Of a DNA stretch of 64,000 bases, positions 17,133 to 26,397 are shown in pieces; position 1 is the stretch's first letter, and each line of letters starts with the position of its first letter. Source of the DNA: CAYJBH01 sp964368815 (lineage in GTDB: Bacteria > Bacillota > Clostridia > Oscillospirales > Ruminococcaceae); contig CAYJDA010000005.1 of the NCBI GenBank assembly GCA_964368815.1, forward strand, positions 43,606 through 107,605. The letters are read 5' to 3'. Both the position numbers and the translations under genes were made by a program. A model generated the notes under the pieces. The model ran no database searches. It saw only the letters and a program-made list of their open reading frames with translations, and was not told the DNA's origin.

Positions 17133-18101
17133 TTAATCCAGCTCAAAATTGTCGTAGTGATCAAAAAGTGAAACTCTTCCTGTAGGAACAGATGCTTTAT
17201 TTCGCTGCTCCTCTGCAATAACCTTCTGCGTCGTAGCAGCATTTGTTTCCTGCTGTTCCTCTTCGGTTAAAAGTGGTATTATCGGGCCAATCTCGCTGGT
17301 AGCAAATGCAGCATTTCTTTTTGCAACTGCAAGTTCTTTTTCTTCAGCGGTTAACTCCATTGTAGATTCTCTCGGTCGATATGACTGTTCGAATCCGTAC
17401 GAGGGGGCCGACTGGCCATCATCTGTCATCATCGCGGCTACCGGATCAAGCGTATTAGGCTGTTGTTGCGGTATATTTTCCGGTTCCGGTTCCGGTTCCG
17501 GCTCCGGAGATAGCATTGGAGCTACAGGCGGAGTAAACATTTCTTCACGAGGCTCTGTGAGCGTGGGAGTAACTTCCTGCATATCTGCCTTTTGACGCTC
17601 GTTAAAGTCTCTGTCTATCTTCTCAAAATAATTAACAGGAATATGCTCTTCCTTCTCGTCTACAGGAAGGTTACTTAATAACTCTATATGTTTTTTATAA
17701 GCATCTATAACGTTTGATCTAAAAATAGAAACCTCTTGCTGCATTCTTGTTAGACGAATGTGTTCTGCATGAACCTTCTCCATTGCAATATCAAAATCAC
17801 GGTCAGCTTTAACCTTTGCTTCCTTCAAGATATGCTCAGCCTTCTGGTTAGCTTCCCTTATAACGCTTTCGCCGAGACGTTGCGCATTAATAAGTGCTGC
17901 CTTTAATGCTTCCTCATCATTGCGGTAGCCCTCAATACTGTCGGCAAGTATGTACACCTTGTTTTCAAGCTCTTTGTTTTCCTCCATAAGCTTTTCAAGT
18001 TGCTGAGCAACCTGAACAATGAAGTCATCAACGTCCTCCGGACGATACCCTCTGACAATTCTATCAAAAGTTACAGATTTTATCTGTTCTAAGCTAAGCA
18101 T
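17133..18101 (-). CDS. divIVA: DivIVA cell-pole / division-site protein
   Basis: 322 residues. The N-terminal DivIVA membrane-binding motif is clear (LSLEQIKSVTFDRIVRGYRPEDVDDFI, residues 2-28), followed by a long coiled coil (about 30-160). The C-terminal half is Pro/Glu-rich and low-complexity, with a run of Pro-Glu repeats near residue 200. DivIVA binds strongly curved membrane and recruits partners to septum and poles. It follows sepF as in the Firmicute division cluster. GGAGTGG lies upstream; a weak separate promoter may exist at 18135-18163. Confidence 0.94.
   Translation of the reverse strand: MLSLEQIKSVTFDRIVRGYRPEDVDDFIVQVAQQLEKLMEENKELENKVYILADSIEGYRNDEEALKAALINAQRLGESVIREANQKAEHILKEAKVKADRDFDIAMEKVHAEHIRLTRMQQEVSIFRSNVIDAYKKHIELLSNLPVDEKEEHIPVNYFEKIDRDFNERQKADMQEVTPTLTEPREEMFTPPVAPMLSPEPEPEPEPENIPQQQPNTLDPVAAMMTDDGQSAPSYGFEQSYRPRESTMELTAEEKELAVAKRNAAFATSEIGPIIPLLTEEEQQETNAATTQKVIAEEQRNKASVPTGRVSLFDHYDNFELD
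17478..17507. repeat. Hexanucleotide tandem repeat inside divIVA
   Basis: Four TTCCGG units followed by one CTCCGG unit on the plus strand, coding a Pro-Glu run in DivIVA. The 6-nt unit keeps the frame if copy number changes. Confidence 0.85.
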
Positions 18102-18134
18102 CTAATGACCACTCCTTTCTGTTTATATCTAACG

Positions 18135-18163
18135 TCTATAACCTTGTTTATGATATAAATCAA
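18135..18163 (-). promoter_or_regulatory. Possible promoter of divIVA
   Basis: Minus strand TTGATT, 17 nt, TATAGA, in the 58-nt gap between sepF and divIVA. It overlaps the last bases of sepF. The hexamers are imperfect. Confidence 0.4.
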
Positions 18164-18603
18164 TTAAAATATAAACCGTTATTTTCAAGTTCACCCAGAA
18201 TATTGTTATCCATAAAGTCTACATTATATGGTGTAATAATAAATGTTGAGTTTGCAACTAACTGAATATTACCCTTGTTTGCATATGCAACACCGGTTAA
18301 AAAGTCGATAAGACGACGACTAACCTCCTTCGGAGCAGATTCAAGATTAAGTACAACCGTCCGCTTTGCATTAAGATGATCCGCAACAGCAGGTGCATCA
18401 TCAAACTTCTCAGGTTTCGCTAACACAACCTGGAGCTGAGTAGTTGCATTAATATTAACGACCTTGCTTCGCTTTGCATTCTCGTATTGCTGTTTTTCTT
18501 CATCATAATTTTTAGGATGATTGGCAACAAACTCCATATCATCATTATACTCATCATCAATCGGTACACCCATCATATCCTTGAACTTATCAAACAATCC
18601 CAT
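18160..18603 (-). CDS. sepF: Cell division protein SepF
   Basis: 147 residues: a membrane-binding amphipathic start (MGLFDKFKDMMG), an acidic variable link, and the SepF core (about 60-145; KRTVVLNLESAPKEVSRRLIDFLTGVAYA and a closing FIITP block). SepF rings tether FtsZ to the membrane and shape the septum. It lies between yggS and divIVA, the conserved ylmE-sepF-divIVA order; ylmG and ylmH are absent. Confidence 0.95.
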   Translation of the reverse strand: MGLFDKFKDMMGVPIDDEYNDDMEFVANHPKNYDEEKQQYENAKRSKVVNINATTQLQVVLAKPEKFDDAPAVADHLNAKRTVVLNLESAPKEVSRRLIDFLTGVAYANKGNIQLVANSTFIITPYNVDFMDNNILGELENNGLYFN

Positions 18604-18619
18604 TATTATCTCCTGTTAT

Positions 18620-19327
18620 TTAACTTCTACTTCCAAAAATAGCACTACCTATCCTTACAAGATTAGCACCATGTTCTATTGCCATTTCGTAATCTTCCGA
18701 CATTCCCATAGATAATATATCAATATTATCTATATTATGCCTCTTTTTTCCTCTAATGTCAATATATAGATTGAACATATCCGTAAAAAATTTTTCTTCC
18801 GTACCTGTTGAGGTGTACGGGGGTATGCACATAAGACCTCTGAGGCGAAGAAAACAACAATTATTTAGGTGTTCTACCAATTCAATTACTTCTTCAGCAA
18901 AAATTCCATTTTTATTTATTTCTCTACCAATGTTAACCTCAATTAGCACATCTAATACACGATTGGTTTTTTCGAGCTCTTTTTGCAGCTTGTCGGCAAG
19001 ATTTTTACTATCCAGCGTTTGTAACATTGTTATGTGCGGCAATAACGATTTTATTTTATTGCTTTGAAGGTGTCCTATCATGTGCAGCTCTTTGCATCGA
19101 ATTTGCGGTGCCTTTTCAACCAGCTCATTCACATAGTTTTCTCCGATTATATCTATTCCGCACTCAATTGCCTGGTTAATAGCCGATACTGGCACTTTTT
19201 TTGTAACTGCAAGCAGTGTAATATCGTCACGTTTCCTTCCTGATTTTTCAGCCGCTTTGGAAATTTTCTCCTCTATTCTCTTTATATTTTCGATAATGTT
19301 CACATTACCGCTATAAGAATTTTCCAT
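18620..19327 (-). CDS. yggS: YggS/PLPBP-family pyridoxal phosphate homeostasis protein
   Basis: About 235 residues. The PLP-binding Lys is in LLAVTKKVP (about residue 36), followed by GENYVNELVEK, HMIGHLQSNK and the phosphate-binding C-terminal LSMGMSEDYEMAI plus VRIGSAIFG. It is a single-domain TIM-barrel protein that buffers PLP and has no known enzymatic activity. ATG 19327 fits the family length and has GGGAG upstream; it overlaps the HlyD-like gene by 17 nt. The equivalent in Bacillus is ylmE. Confidence 0.93.
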   Translation of the reverse strand: MENSYSGNVNIIENIKRIEEKISKAAEKSGRKRDDITLLAVTKKVPVSAINQAIECGIDIIGENYVNELVEKAPQIRCKELHMIGHLQSNKIKSLLPHITMLQTLDSKNLADKLQKELEKTNRVLDVLIEVNIGREINKNGIFAEEVIELVEHLNNCCFLRLRGLMCIPPYTSTGTEEKFFTDMFNLYIDIRGKKRHNIDNIDILSMGMSEDYEMAIEHGANLVRIGSAIFGSRS

Positions 19328-20546
19328 CGTATAGATTTCTCCCTTCCACAACAACTACATCGTATAACTTAACTTCATTTTCTTCATCATTCTCAAACGG
19401 AAGTATCATATATTCATCATTTTCAAAAAGTGGAGCTATCTTCTTAAACTGTATCAGATTTCCAAACTGCACAAAAACACCCTTTTCGCCATCAATAATT
19501 CTAAGTGCATCACGACTAACAGTAATACCATTGTAGTTTCTAATTATTATTTCGGCATTTGCCACCCTTAGTGTTGATACATCCGAAGTTAGTGTTTCAC
19601 AGCTAAATTGAAGTAATACATTCCCATTTTCGTCCGGCTCATCCATACGAACTAACTCAACGGGAATTGCCTGCGACCCGCTATCGGCAAAATTAATTTC
19701 ATAGTTGCCGCCAACTCGTAGTCTTCCACTATCTACTTCTGATACTATGCAATAATATTCCCACCTATAGTCAAGCACTATTTTTCCGATAAGGTCTTCT
19801 CGTATTGACATGTTTTTGGCAAACTCAATTTCCTGTTCGAGTTCCGATGAGGTCCACTGTTGAGCTATTTCACTGTTATACAACAACTCTCCTCCGTCGG
19901 TGTTTCTAAAAAAATATCCGACTTCTGGAGAAGTGATTATAGTGTTTGGTGTTGTTTGTATTGATAGAAGGTTAACACTACTTTCTACAGCTGCCAGTGC
20001 AGAGGTTACATCACATGGTACATCCATGGCAAGTTGCATTTTGTTGTAGTTTAAAAGCAGTTCATTTTTAGGGTCATGAATTTCTGAAAACTCCTCACTA
20101 TTAACAACATCCAACAATTCATAATATGCATCCAGTTGTTGTTTTGCTATGTTAGAAATATCTCCGGTAATATTATCTGCATTAATTACCGAATCTTGCA
20201 AAACTTGAAGTTCTTCTCGCTCTCGATCAAGCCTAACATTATCCTGAGCCGTATCTAAATTAGAATACACATAAGCAATTTCACTGTCTTTGCTGATTCG
20301 TTCTCCTTCATCAGGAATATAGCGTAGCACACCTTGTGTATTTGACTCTACCAACAGTTCGTCTCTAACAGCAATCCCTATTGTAGAAATACTCTCATTG
20401 AGCTGATGTTCTACCGCAATCTGGGTGATGTAGTTGTTTTGAAACGCAAAATACACCTGAATTGCAAGATAAATAACCGGAATAATAAATAAAAATAAAA
20501 TTCCTTTTCGCAGGTATTTAAAAAGTCTTATTTTAAATAGCCTCAA
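19311..20546 (-). CDS. HlyD-like periplasmic-adaptor-type membrane protein
   Basis: 411 residues: one N-terminal membrane helix (about 14-34), a strand pair resembling a lipoyl half (IAVRDELLVESNTQGVLRYIPDEGERISKDSEIAYVYS), a predicted coiled coil (about 95-200), and beta-rich C-terminal parts ending in a typical membrane-fusion closing block (LYDVVVVEGRNLYDGKFL). The fold resembles HlyD/MFP adaptors, but there is no transporter gene beside it. It overlaps miaA by 4 nt and yggS by 17 nt. Proteins of this type occur just upstream of yggS-sepF in other Clostridia (recollection), suggesting a division-linked role rather than export. Confidence 0.65.
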   Translation of the reverse strand: MRLFKIRLFKYLRKGILFLFIIPVIYLAIQVYFAFQNNYITQIAVEHQLNESISTIGIAVRDELLVESNTQGVLRYIPDEGERISKDSEIAYVYSNLDTAQDNVRLDREREELQVLQDSVINADNITGDISNIAKQQLDAYYELLDVVNSEEFSEIHDPKNELLLNYNKMQLAMDVPCDVTSALAAVESSVNLLSIQTTPNTIITSPEVGYFFRNTDGGELLYNSEIAQQWTSSELEQEIEFAKNMSIREDLIGKIVLDYRWEYYCIVSEVDSGRLRVGGNYEINFADSGSQAIPVELVRMDEPDENGNVLLQFSCETLTSDVSTLRVANAEIIIRNYNGITVSRDALRIIDGEKGVFVQFGNLIQFKKIAPLFENDEYMILPFENDEENEVKLYDVVVVEGRNLYDGKFL

Positions 20547-21478
20547 TTGTAAAATTCCTCCAGTAGTGCAAATGCTTTATTAACTGCACTATTCTCATAT
20601 GCTTCAATAAAATTTGCATCGGAATATCTGTTAAACCAGCTCATCTGTCGCTTTGCGTAGTTTCTGGTAGCCTGCTTTAATCTTTCAATACATTCATCAA
20701 GATTATTTTCTTCTTCAAAAAATTCAAATAACTCTTTATATCCAATAGCAGCAGCGGCAGTAATGAATTTCGACCGATTATCATAAACATAACGTGCTTC
20801 ATCAACCAAACCATAGTCTTTCATTTTGTTTACCCTTGCATTGATGGCATCGTACAGTGCAATTCTTTGTGGATAATGGCAATATAATAGTAACCTGTTA
20901 TATGGTGGGGATTTTGGCATAGCCTCCTCCCCAACTATCGAAAAGGGTTTTCCGGTCAGCTCGGTAACATACAATGCTCTAATGATACGTTTGCGATTAT
21001 TGGGGTGAATTTTTTCTGCGGAAATGGAATCTAAGGTTTGCAGACGTTTATGTAATGTTTCGGTATCAATTGTATTTAGCTGCTCAATTATATCGGGACG
21101 TTCTTTGCTTTTTAAAAATTCTCTTCCATCACACAATGCATCTATATAAAGTCCCGTTCCTCCGCAGATTATAACTTTTTTTCCTCTACTTATAATATCA
21201 TCAATTATCGGTCTTGCACGTTTGACATAATCAGCAACGCTAAAGTTTTCCCATGGTTCTATAATGTCAAGCATATGGTGAACCACCCCGTCTGCCTCTT
21301 TCTCGGTTACCTTAGCAGTTGCAATATCTAAGCCCTTGTATATCTGCATTGAATCGGCAGAAATTATTTCAGCATCAATCTTTTTAGCCGCAGAAATCGC
21401 TAATCCGGACTTTCCTGTGGCTGTTGCGCCGCATATAACCACTATCTTTTTTTTATGCTCTTCCAAATCTCTGTTCAA
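20543..21478 (-). CDS. miaA: tRNA dimethylallyltransferase
   Basis: 311 residues. P-loop GATATGKSGLAI near the start, then DSMQIYKGLDIATAK, HHMLDIIEPWENFSVADY and the tRNA-binding RNYAKRQMSWFNR near the C-terminus. MiaA adds an isopentenyl group to A37 of tRNAs reading U-starting codons; MiaB, three genes upstream in the same transcript, then methylthiolates it. The TTG start 21478 lies inside mutL (26-nt overlap) with AAAGGA just upstream. Confidence 0.96.
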   Translation of the reverse strand: MNRDLEEHKKKIVVICGATATGKSGLAISAAKKIDAEIISADSMQIYKGLDIATAKVTEKEADGVVHHMLDIIEPWENFSVADYVKRARPIIDDIISRGKKVIICGGTGLYIDALCDGREFLKSKERPDIIEQLNTIDTETLHKRLQTLDSISAEKIHPNNRKRIIRALYVTELTGKPFSIVGEEAMPKSPPYNRLLLYCHYPQRIALYDAINARVNKMKDYGLVDEARYVYDNRSKFITAAAAIGYKELFEFFEEENNLDECIERLKQATRNYAKRQMSWFNRYSDANFIEAYENSAVNKAFALLEEFYN

Positions 21479-23300
21479 GTTCCTTTCTCCCTAAACTGAT
21501 AATCACAGGCCTTCCATGAGGGCAACATGCCGGCATTCCACCACTATATATATCATTTGCCAATGTGAATAGTTCGGTATCGGTAATTCTGTCCCCTGCC
21601 TTCATCGCACTACGACAGGCTACGGAGTAATAAACCCATCTTGTTCGCTCATCTAATGTCAAATTTCCTGTATTAAGCCCTTCTGCAATTTCTGCAAGCA
21701 ATTTTTCGGCATCATAATTATCTATATCTGCAGGAAGTGAATATATTCTTAAAGAGTTTCCTCCAAAATCTTCTATTTCAATTCCAACCGATTTAAGATA
21801 ATCTGATTCATTAAGCAAGATAGTCTTTAACTCGAAATCGATCTCTACTGTTATCGGAATTAATAAAAGCTGCTCGTCTATTTCGCTATTGCGTTGCTTT
21901 ATTAACTGCTCGTATATTATTCTTTCATGTGCCGCATGTTTATCCATCAGCACCATATTTTCTTCGATTTCCAAAACTATATAGGTGGAAAAAAGTTCCC
22001 CCACCAACCGAATTTTTTGCATCAGAGAATCAGCAGTTAGCTGTATATATGTTTCCTGCTCAGGTTGTTGTGTGTTAAGTGTATTTGAGGTAAAAAGATC
22101 TTGCTGTACTATATTTTGTTTATTTTCCTCGATAATATCTATATCAATATTTCTCGGTGTTTGACTATTTGAATAATTGTAACTCATCACAGGAGATTTT
22201 GCAATGCTTTCATAAGATTGTGCTTCGTTATATACTATCTTTTCAAATGTTTCTTGAGACGAAACGTTTGTACTGGATACTTGTAGTTGCTCACTTATAT
22301 GGTCTGTTTCAGGTATTATAAATGCGGCTTTTACGGCACGATAAATTGCTGAAAAAACTTTTCGTTCCTCTGCAAATCTAACCTCAATTTTTGCAGGATG
22401 AACATTAACATCAACAAGCTCAGTTGGCAAAGTTAAAAAAACAAAGACTACAGGATGTTTTCCATGCATAAACAGTCCGCTAACTGCTTGATCAATTGCG
22501 GCATGAAAAGACTTGTTTTTTATGTATCGACCGTTAACATATAGATACTGCATTGCTCTTGTCGATCTTGCACCTTCGGCTTTACTGATGTATCCGTTAA
22601 TTTCGTATCCTTCTTCCGAATAAAAAATCGGAACCAAAAAGCGTGGAACATCCTTTGATACAAGTGCATTAATAGCAAGCAGCCTATCGCCTCCGGCACG
22701 ACAATGAAGAACCTGGTGACCATCTCGGACTAAGGTGAATGCAATCTCAGGATGTGCTAACGCGATCTTTGTTATTGTGTCAACAACTGCATTTCCCTCG
22801 GCAACATCCTTTTTCAAAAATTTCAGCCTTGCAGGCGTGTTATAAAACAATCTTGCTACGCTGATAGTGGTGCCTTTATCTCGGGCGGCGGGAACAACTT
22901 CCCCTTGTGCACCTCCGATAATCGAGTAGGAAAGAGCATATTCCGAATTTACAACCTTTGATATAACCTGCACCTCTGATACTGCAGCTATGGATGCCAA
23001 GGCTTCACCTCTAAAGCCTTTGGTAAGTATTCTTTCAAGGTCATCGTCGGATGTTATTTTACTTGTTGCATGAGGAAGAAATGCTGTTTTTATGTATTCA
23101 GGTTCTATACCGTTACCATTATCCGATACGCTTATATATTCTCTTCCGCCATTTTCTATCTCTATCTTTATTGCCGTTGCGCCGGCGTCTATAGAGTTTT
23201 CCACCAGTTCTTTTACGACCGAAGCCGGCCTTTCAACCACCTCACCCGCAGCAATTTTATCCCTTAAAAGAGGAGGTAATTCCCTTATAACTCCATTCAA
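21453..23300 (-). CDS. mutL: DNA mismatch repair protein MutL
   Basis: 615 residues. The N-terminal GHKL ATPase has ELVENSIDAGAT, SDNGNGI and TKGFRGEALASIA. The C-terminal domain has the endonuclease pattern DKHAAHERIIYE (family DxHAxxExxxxE) and CPHGRP, so this MutL is probably a latent nicking endonuclease, as expected where MutH is absent. It starts at TTG 23300 and overlaps the mutS stop (4 nt). A low-complexity link (~340-420) joins the domains. Confidence 0.96.
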   Translation of the reverse strand: MNGVIRELPPLLRDKIAAGEVVERPASVVKELVENSIDAGATAIKIEIENGGREYISVSDNGNGIEPEYIKTAFLPHATSKITSDDDLERILTKGFRGEALASIAAVSEVQVISKVVNSEYALSYSIIGGAQGEVVPAARDKGTTISVARLFYNTPARLKFLKKDVAEGNAVVDTITKIALAHPEIAFTLVRDGHQVLHCRAGGDRLLAINALVSKDVPRFLVPIFYSEEGYEINGYISKAEGARSTRAMQYLYVNGRYIKNKSFHAAIDQAVSGLFMHGKHPVVFVFLTLPTELVDVNVHPAKIEVRFAEERKVFSAIYRAVKAAFIIPETDHISEQLQVSSTNVSSQETFEKIVYNEAQSYESIAKSPVMSYNYSNSQTPRNIDIDIIEENKQNIVQQDLFTSNTLNTQQPEQETYIQLTADSLMQKIRLVGELFSTYIVLEIEENMVLMDKHAAHERIIYEQLIKQRNSEIDEQLLLIPITVEIDFELKTILLNESDYLKSVGIEIEDFGGNSLRIYSLPADIDNYDAEKLLAEIAEGLNTGNLTLDERTRWVYYSVACRSAMKAGDRITDTELFTLANDIYSGGMPACCPHGRPVIISLGRKELEQRFGRA

Positions 23301-25918
23301 GTTTCCACCTCTTCCTTCGTCATCTCTTTAAGCTCAGAAAGTATCTGCCATGCTTCAAGCGGCGAAAGGGTGTCCGGTATTACCGATTTAAGTTTATTTA
23401 CTACATCCTGCTTTGTTTTTTGTTGTTCATTCGACAACATGTCGTCAAACCCTATCTGTGTTGCAACTCCGGAAAGAGCCTCGGAATGTTGCTCCAGTTC
23501 AATCAAAATTTCCCCTGCTCGCTTTATTATTGAATTAGGTATTCCTGCAAGCTTAGCTACCTCAATTCCATAGCTGTCATCGGCGGCACGACCAACTATT
23601 TTCCGAAGAAAAATAAGTTCATCTCCACGCTTTTTTGCAGTTATGCTGTAATTTTTCACCCCGTAAAAAATATTTTCAAGGGTGCATAGCTCATGATAAT
23701 GTGTTGCAAACATGGTTTTAGGCTTAAGATTGTTGTTATTTTCAGCAAGATACTCTACTATAGCTCGTGCAATTGCTAACCCGTCAAAAGTAGAAGTTCC
23801 TCTTCCTATTTCGTCAAGTATTAACAAGCTTTTTGATGTTGCCGTTTCTAATATTTGCGCCATTTCGGTCATCTCTACCATAAAGGTAGACTGTCCCGCT
23901 GATAGGTCATCAGAAGCACCAACCCTTGTTAAAATACTATCACACACACCAATTTGCGCAGAAGCAGCCGGTACGAAGCTTCCTACCTGTGCGAGCAGTA
24001 CTATAAGGGCTGTTTGTCGCATATAGGTGCTTTTACCCGCCATGTTTGGGCCTGTGATAAGTAGTATACGGTTTTTAGCGTTATCGGCAGTAACATCATT
24101 TGCAATAAAGGCTGCTCTTCTCAGCAATCTTTCAACCACGGGATGTCTTCCGTTTTTAATTAACAATATTGTTGAATCATCCACTATAGGTCTTACATAG
24201 TCGTACTGCATTGCCACCTCTGCCAAACAGCAAAGAACATCAAGTCTTGCAATCGATGCAGCTGTTGTGCTAATGCGTGAGGCTGAGGCCGATACCTTTG
24301 TTAGTAATTCATCATATATCTCGGTTTCGAGGTTAATGAGTCTCTCCTGAGCCCCCATTATCTTCACTTCTAATTCCTTTAGCTCCTCCGTTATGTATCG
24401 CTCACCGTTTGTTAGAGTCTGACGGCGCACAAAGCCGGGGGGAAGTTCTTCAATTTGATATTTTGGAAGCTCTACATAATAACCGAAAACTCGGTTGTAT
24501 CCAATTTTTATTTTTTTGAATCCATAATCTTCACGATATTTATTTTCAAGCTCGGTAAGTTTAAACTTAGCACCCTTTGAAAGTGATCTAAGCTCATCTA
24601 TTTCGGCATTAAACCCATCTTTTATTGCATTACCGTCTCTAACATTTATTGGGGCTTTTTCCGATAATGTCTCAAAAATTAATGCCTGTATATCCTTAAG
24701 ATTATCGATGCATTTATATATAGAGATAATCTCGGGGGCAGTAAATCCCGCAACCGAAAGTTTTAATTCCGGAATTACAGTTAGTGTAGATAAAAAAGAA
24801 TATAATTCGCGTGGTGAAGAACTTTTAAATACAATTCGACTTAAAATTCTTTCCATATCGGATATTTTAGACAGTAGTTCACGAATCGTGCCTCTTTCCA
24901 AAACTTTGGTATTAAACTCGCCTACTGCATCAAGCCTTCTATTGATCATGGAAGATGAGATTAAAGGTTGTTCAAACCAGAGTCTGAGCAGTCGCCTACC
25001 CATAGAAGTTTGGGTCATATCTATAGTGTTTAGCAGGCTACCCGAGCGAGATGCTCCTCGCATAGTTTGAGTTATCTCAAGATGTTTGCGTGTCATCGGA
25101 GAAATCTTCATGAAGGACTCAACACTGTATTTTTCTACATTTATCAGTGCTCCTAATCCACGCTTTTGTGTTAGGGTAAGGTAGTGAATTAAGGATGCTA
25201 TTGCACCCACTGCAAGGCTCCCGTCAGACAATAAAGATTTATAGCAATCGCTTGGAAACTGATTTTTCAATATCTCCTTTGATTTTATTTCATTATAGAT
25301 ATCATCGTCTATAATTTCCACACTGCAGGAGATATTTTGTTTTATATATCCGGTTAGCTCTTTGTGTTTAAGAATTAGGTCGTTTGCAATTATCTCGGTG
25401 GGCGAAAATCTTGATAGTTCGTTGCAAATTTCCTGCACCAATTTATCAGAGTCTATTTTGCATAGATAAATAATTCCGCATGAAACGTCAGAAAAGCAAA
25501 TTCCCGCTTTTAGATTGTCTTCAACAAAAATACTGCATAAAAAATTATTGCGGTCATCATTTAGCATGGAACTTTCAAGTGCCGTGCCCTGGGTGATAAT
25601 TCTTACTACTTCTCTATCAACCAATCCTTTTGATGTTGCAGGGTCACCGGTTTGTTCACAAATTGCAACCTTGTGGCCAAGCTCTAAAAGCCTTGCAATA
25701 TATGTTTCTGCACTATGATAGGGAACGCCACACATTGGAGCACGTTCCGATAAACCACATTCTCTGCCGGTAAGTGTTAGTTCAAGTTCCTTAGACACAG
25801 TTATGGCGTCATCGAAAAACATCTCATAAAAATCTCCAAGCCTAAAGAACAACACCATGTCTTTGTGTTGTTCCTTAAGTCTCATATACTGCTGCATCAT
25901 TGGTGACAAACCGGCCAT
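23297..25918 (-). CDS. mutS: DNA mismatch repair protein MutS
   Basis: 873 residues, standard for MutS1. The N-terminal mismatch-binding domain includes FFRLGDFYEMFFDDA (Phe-x-Glu type contact). The ATPase has Walker A TGPNMAGKSTYMRQ (about 615) and the following MutS signature DEIGRGTSTFDGLAIA. It recognises mismatches and recruits MutL, encoded immediately downstream. AAGGG lies upstream of ATG 25918. Confidence 0.97.
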   Translation of the reverse strand: MAGLSPMMQQYMRLKEQHKDMVLFFRLGDFYEMFFDDAITVSKELELTLTGRECGLSERAPMCGVPYHSAETYIARLLELGHKVAICEQTGDPATSKGLVDREVVRIITQGTALESSMLNDDRNNFLCSIFVEDNLKAGICFSDVSCGIIYLCKIDSDKLVQEICNELSRFSPTEIIANDLILKHKELTGYIKQNISCSVEIIDDDIYNEIKSKEILKNQFPSDCYKSLLSDGSLAVGAIASLIHYLTLTQKRGLGALINVEKYSVESFMKISPMTRKHLEITQTMRGASRSGSLLNTIDMTQTSMGRRLLRLWFEQPLISSSMINRRLDAVGEFNTKVLERGTIRELLSKISDMERILSRIVFKSSSPRELYSFLSTLTVIPELKLSVAGFTAPEIISIYKCIDNLKDIQALIFETLSEKAPINVRDGNAIKDGFNAEIDELRSLSKGAKFKLTELENKYREDYGFKKIKIGYNRVFGYYVELPKYQIEELPPGFVRRQTLTNGERYITEELKELEVKIMGAQERLINLETEIYDELLTKVSASASRISTTAASIARLDVLCCLAEVAMQYDYVRPIVDDSTILLIKNGRHPVVERLLRRAAFIANDVTADNAKNRILLITGPNMAGKSTYMRQTALIVLLAQVGSFVPAASAQIGVCDSILTRVGASDDLSAGQSTFMVEMTEMAQILETATSKSLLILDEIGRGTSTFDGLAIARAIVEYLAENNNNLKPKTMFATHYHELCTLENIFYGVKNYSITAKKRGDELIFLRKIVGRAADDSYGIEVAKLAGIPNSIIKRAGEILIELEQHSEALSGVATQIGFDDMLSNEQQKTKQDVVNKLKSVIPDTLSPLEAWQILSELKEMTKEEVET

Positions 25919-25941
25919 GATTTTGAAACCCTTTCTTTATT

Positions 25942-26349
25942 TTATGCACCACACCCACTACAGCTCGAGCAGCTGCCTCCGCAGCTCTCTGGAGGCTCTG
26001 CAGTTGCAGGATCCTCTCCCGAGACAGCGGCATTTATTACGGCTTGAATATGCGTGAGTAGCACGTCTAATTCTTCTTTTGCTTCGTTGTAAGATACCAT
26101 ACCTTTATTTTCCATGATCTCGGTATACAGGTTTCTTACCGAACTATTAAGTTCAGCTATTTTTTCACGATCCGGCTCTTTGTCTGACATCATGGATGTA
26201 AGCTCTGCTCTGGCAGCATTAAAGCTGTTAACCTTCTGCACAAGTTCTTCATCGGCTTCATTTTCATTTCTTATGGTATCTAATTGAAGGTAGATAGGAT
26301 CCTTTTGTAACGCCTTTGCAGCCTCGATAAACATTTCAAGTGTTGTCAT
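25942..26349 (-). CDS. YlbF/YmcA-family protein with a cysteine tail
   Basis: 135 residues. Residues ~1-105 form the all-helical YlbF/YmcA fold (FIEAAKALQKDPIYLQL; NSFNAARAELTSMM; ELNSSVRNLYTEIMENKGMVSYNEAKEELD). In Bacillus subtilis, members of this family (RicA, RicF) form a complex with RicT that carries iron-sulfur clusters and controls RNA processing by RNase Y, competence and sporulation. The last 13 residues read CGGSCSSCSGCGA: four Cys at 123, 127, 130 and 133 (C-x3-C-x2-C-x2-C), a likely metal or cluster site. It sits between miaB, an Fe-S enzyme, and mutS. Confidence 0.82.
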   Translation of the reverse strand: MTTLEMFIEAAKALQKDPIYLQLDTIRNENEADEELVQKVNSFNAARAELTSMMSDKEPDREKIAELNSSVRNLYTEIMENKGMVSYNEAKEELDVLLTHIQAVINAAVSGEDPATAEPPESCGGSCSSCSGCGA

Positions 26350-26397
26350 TTTATTACTCCGTTTCTTTATGATAAATATATATTGTAACTATGTGGT

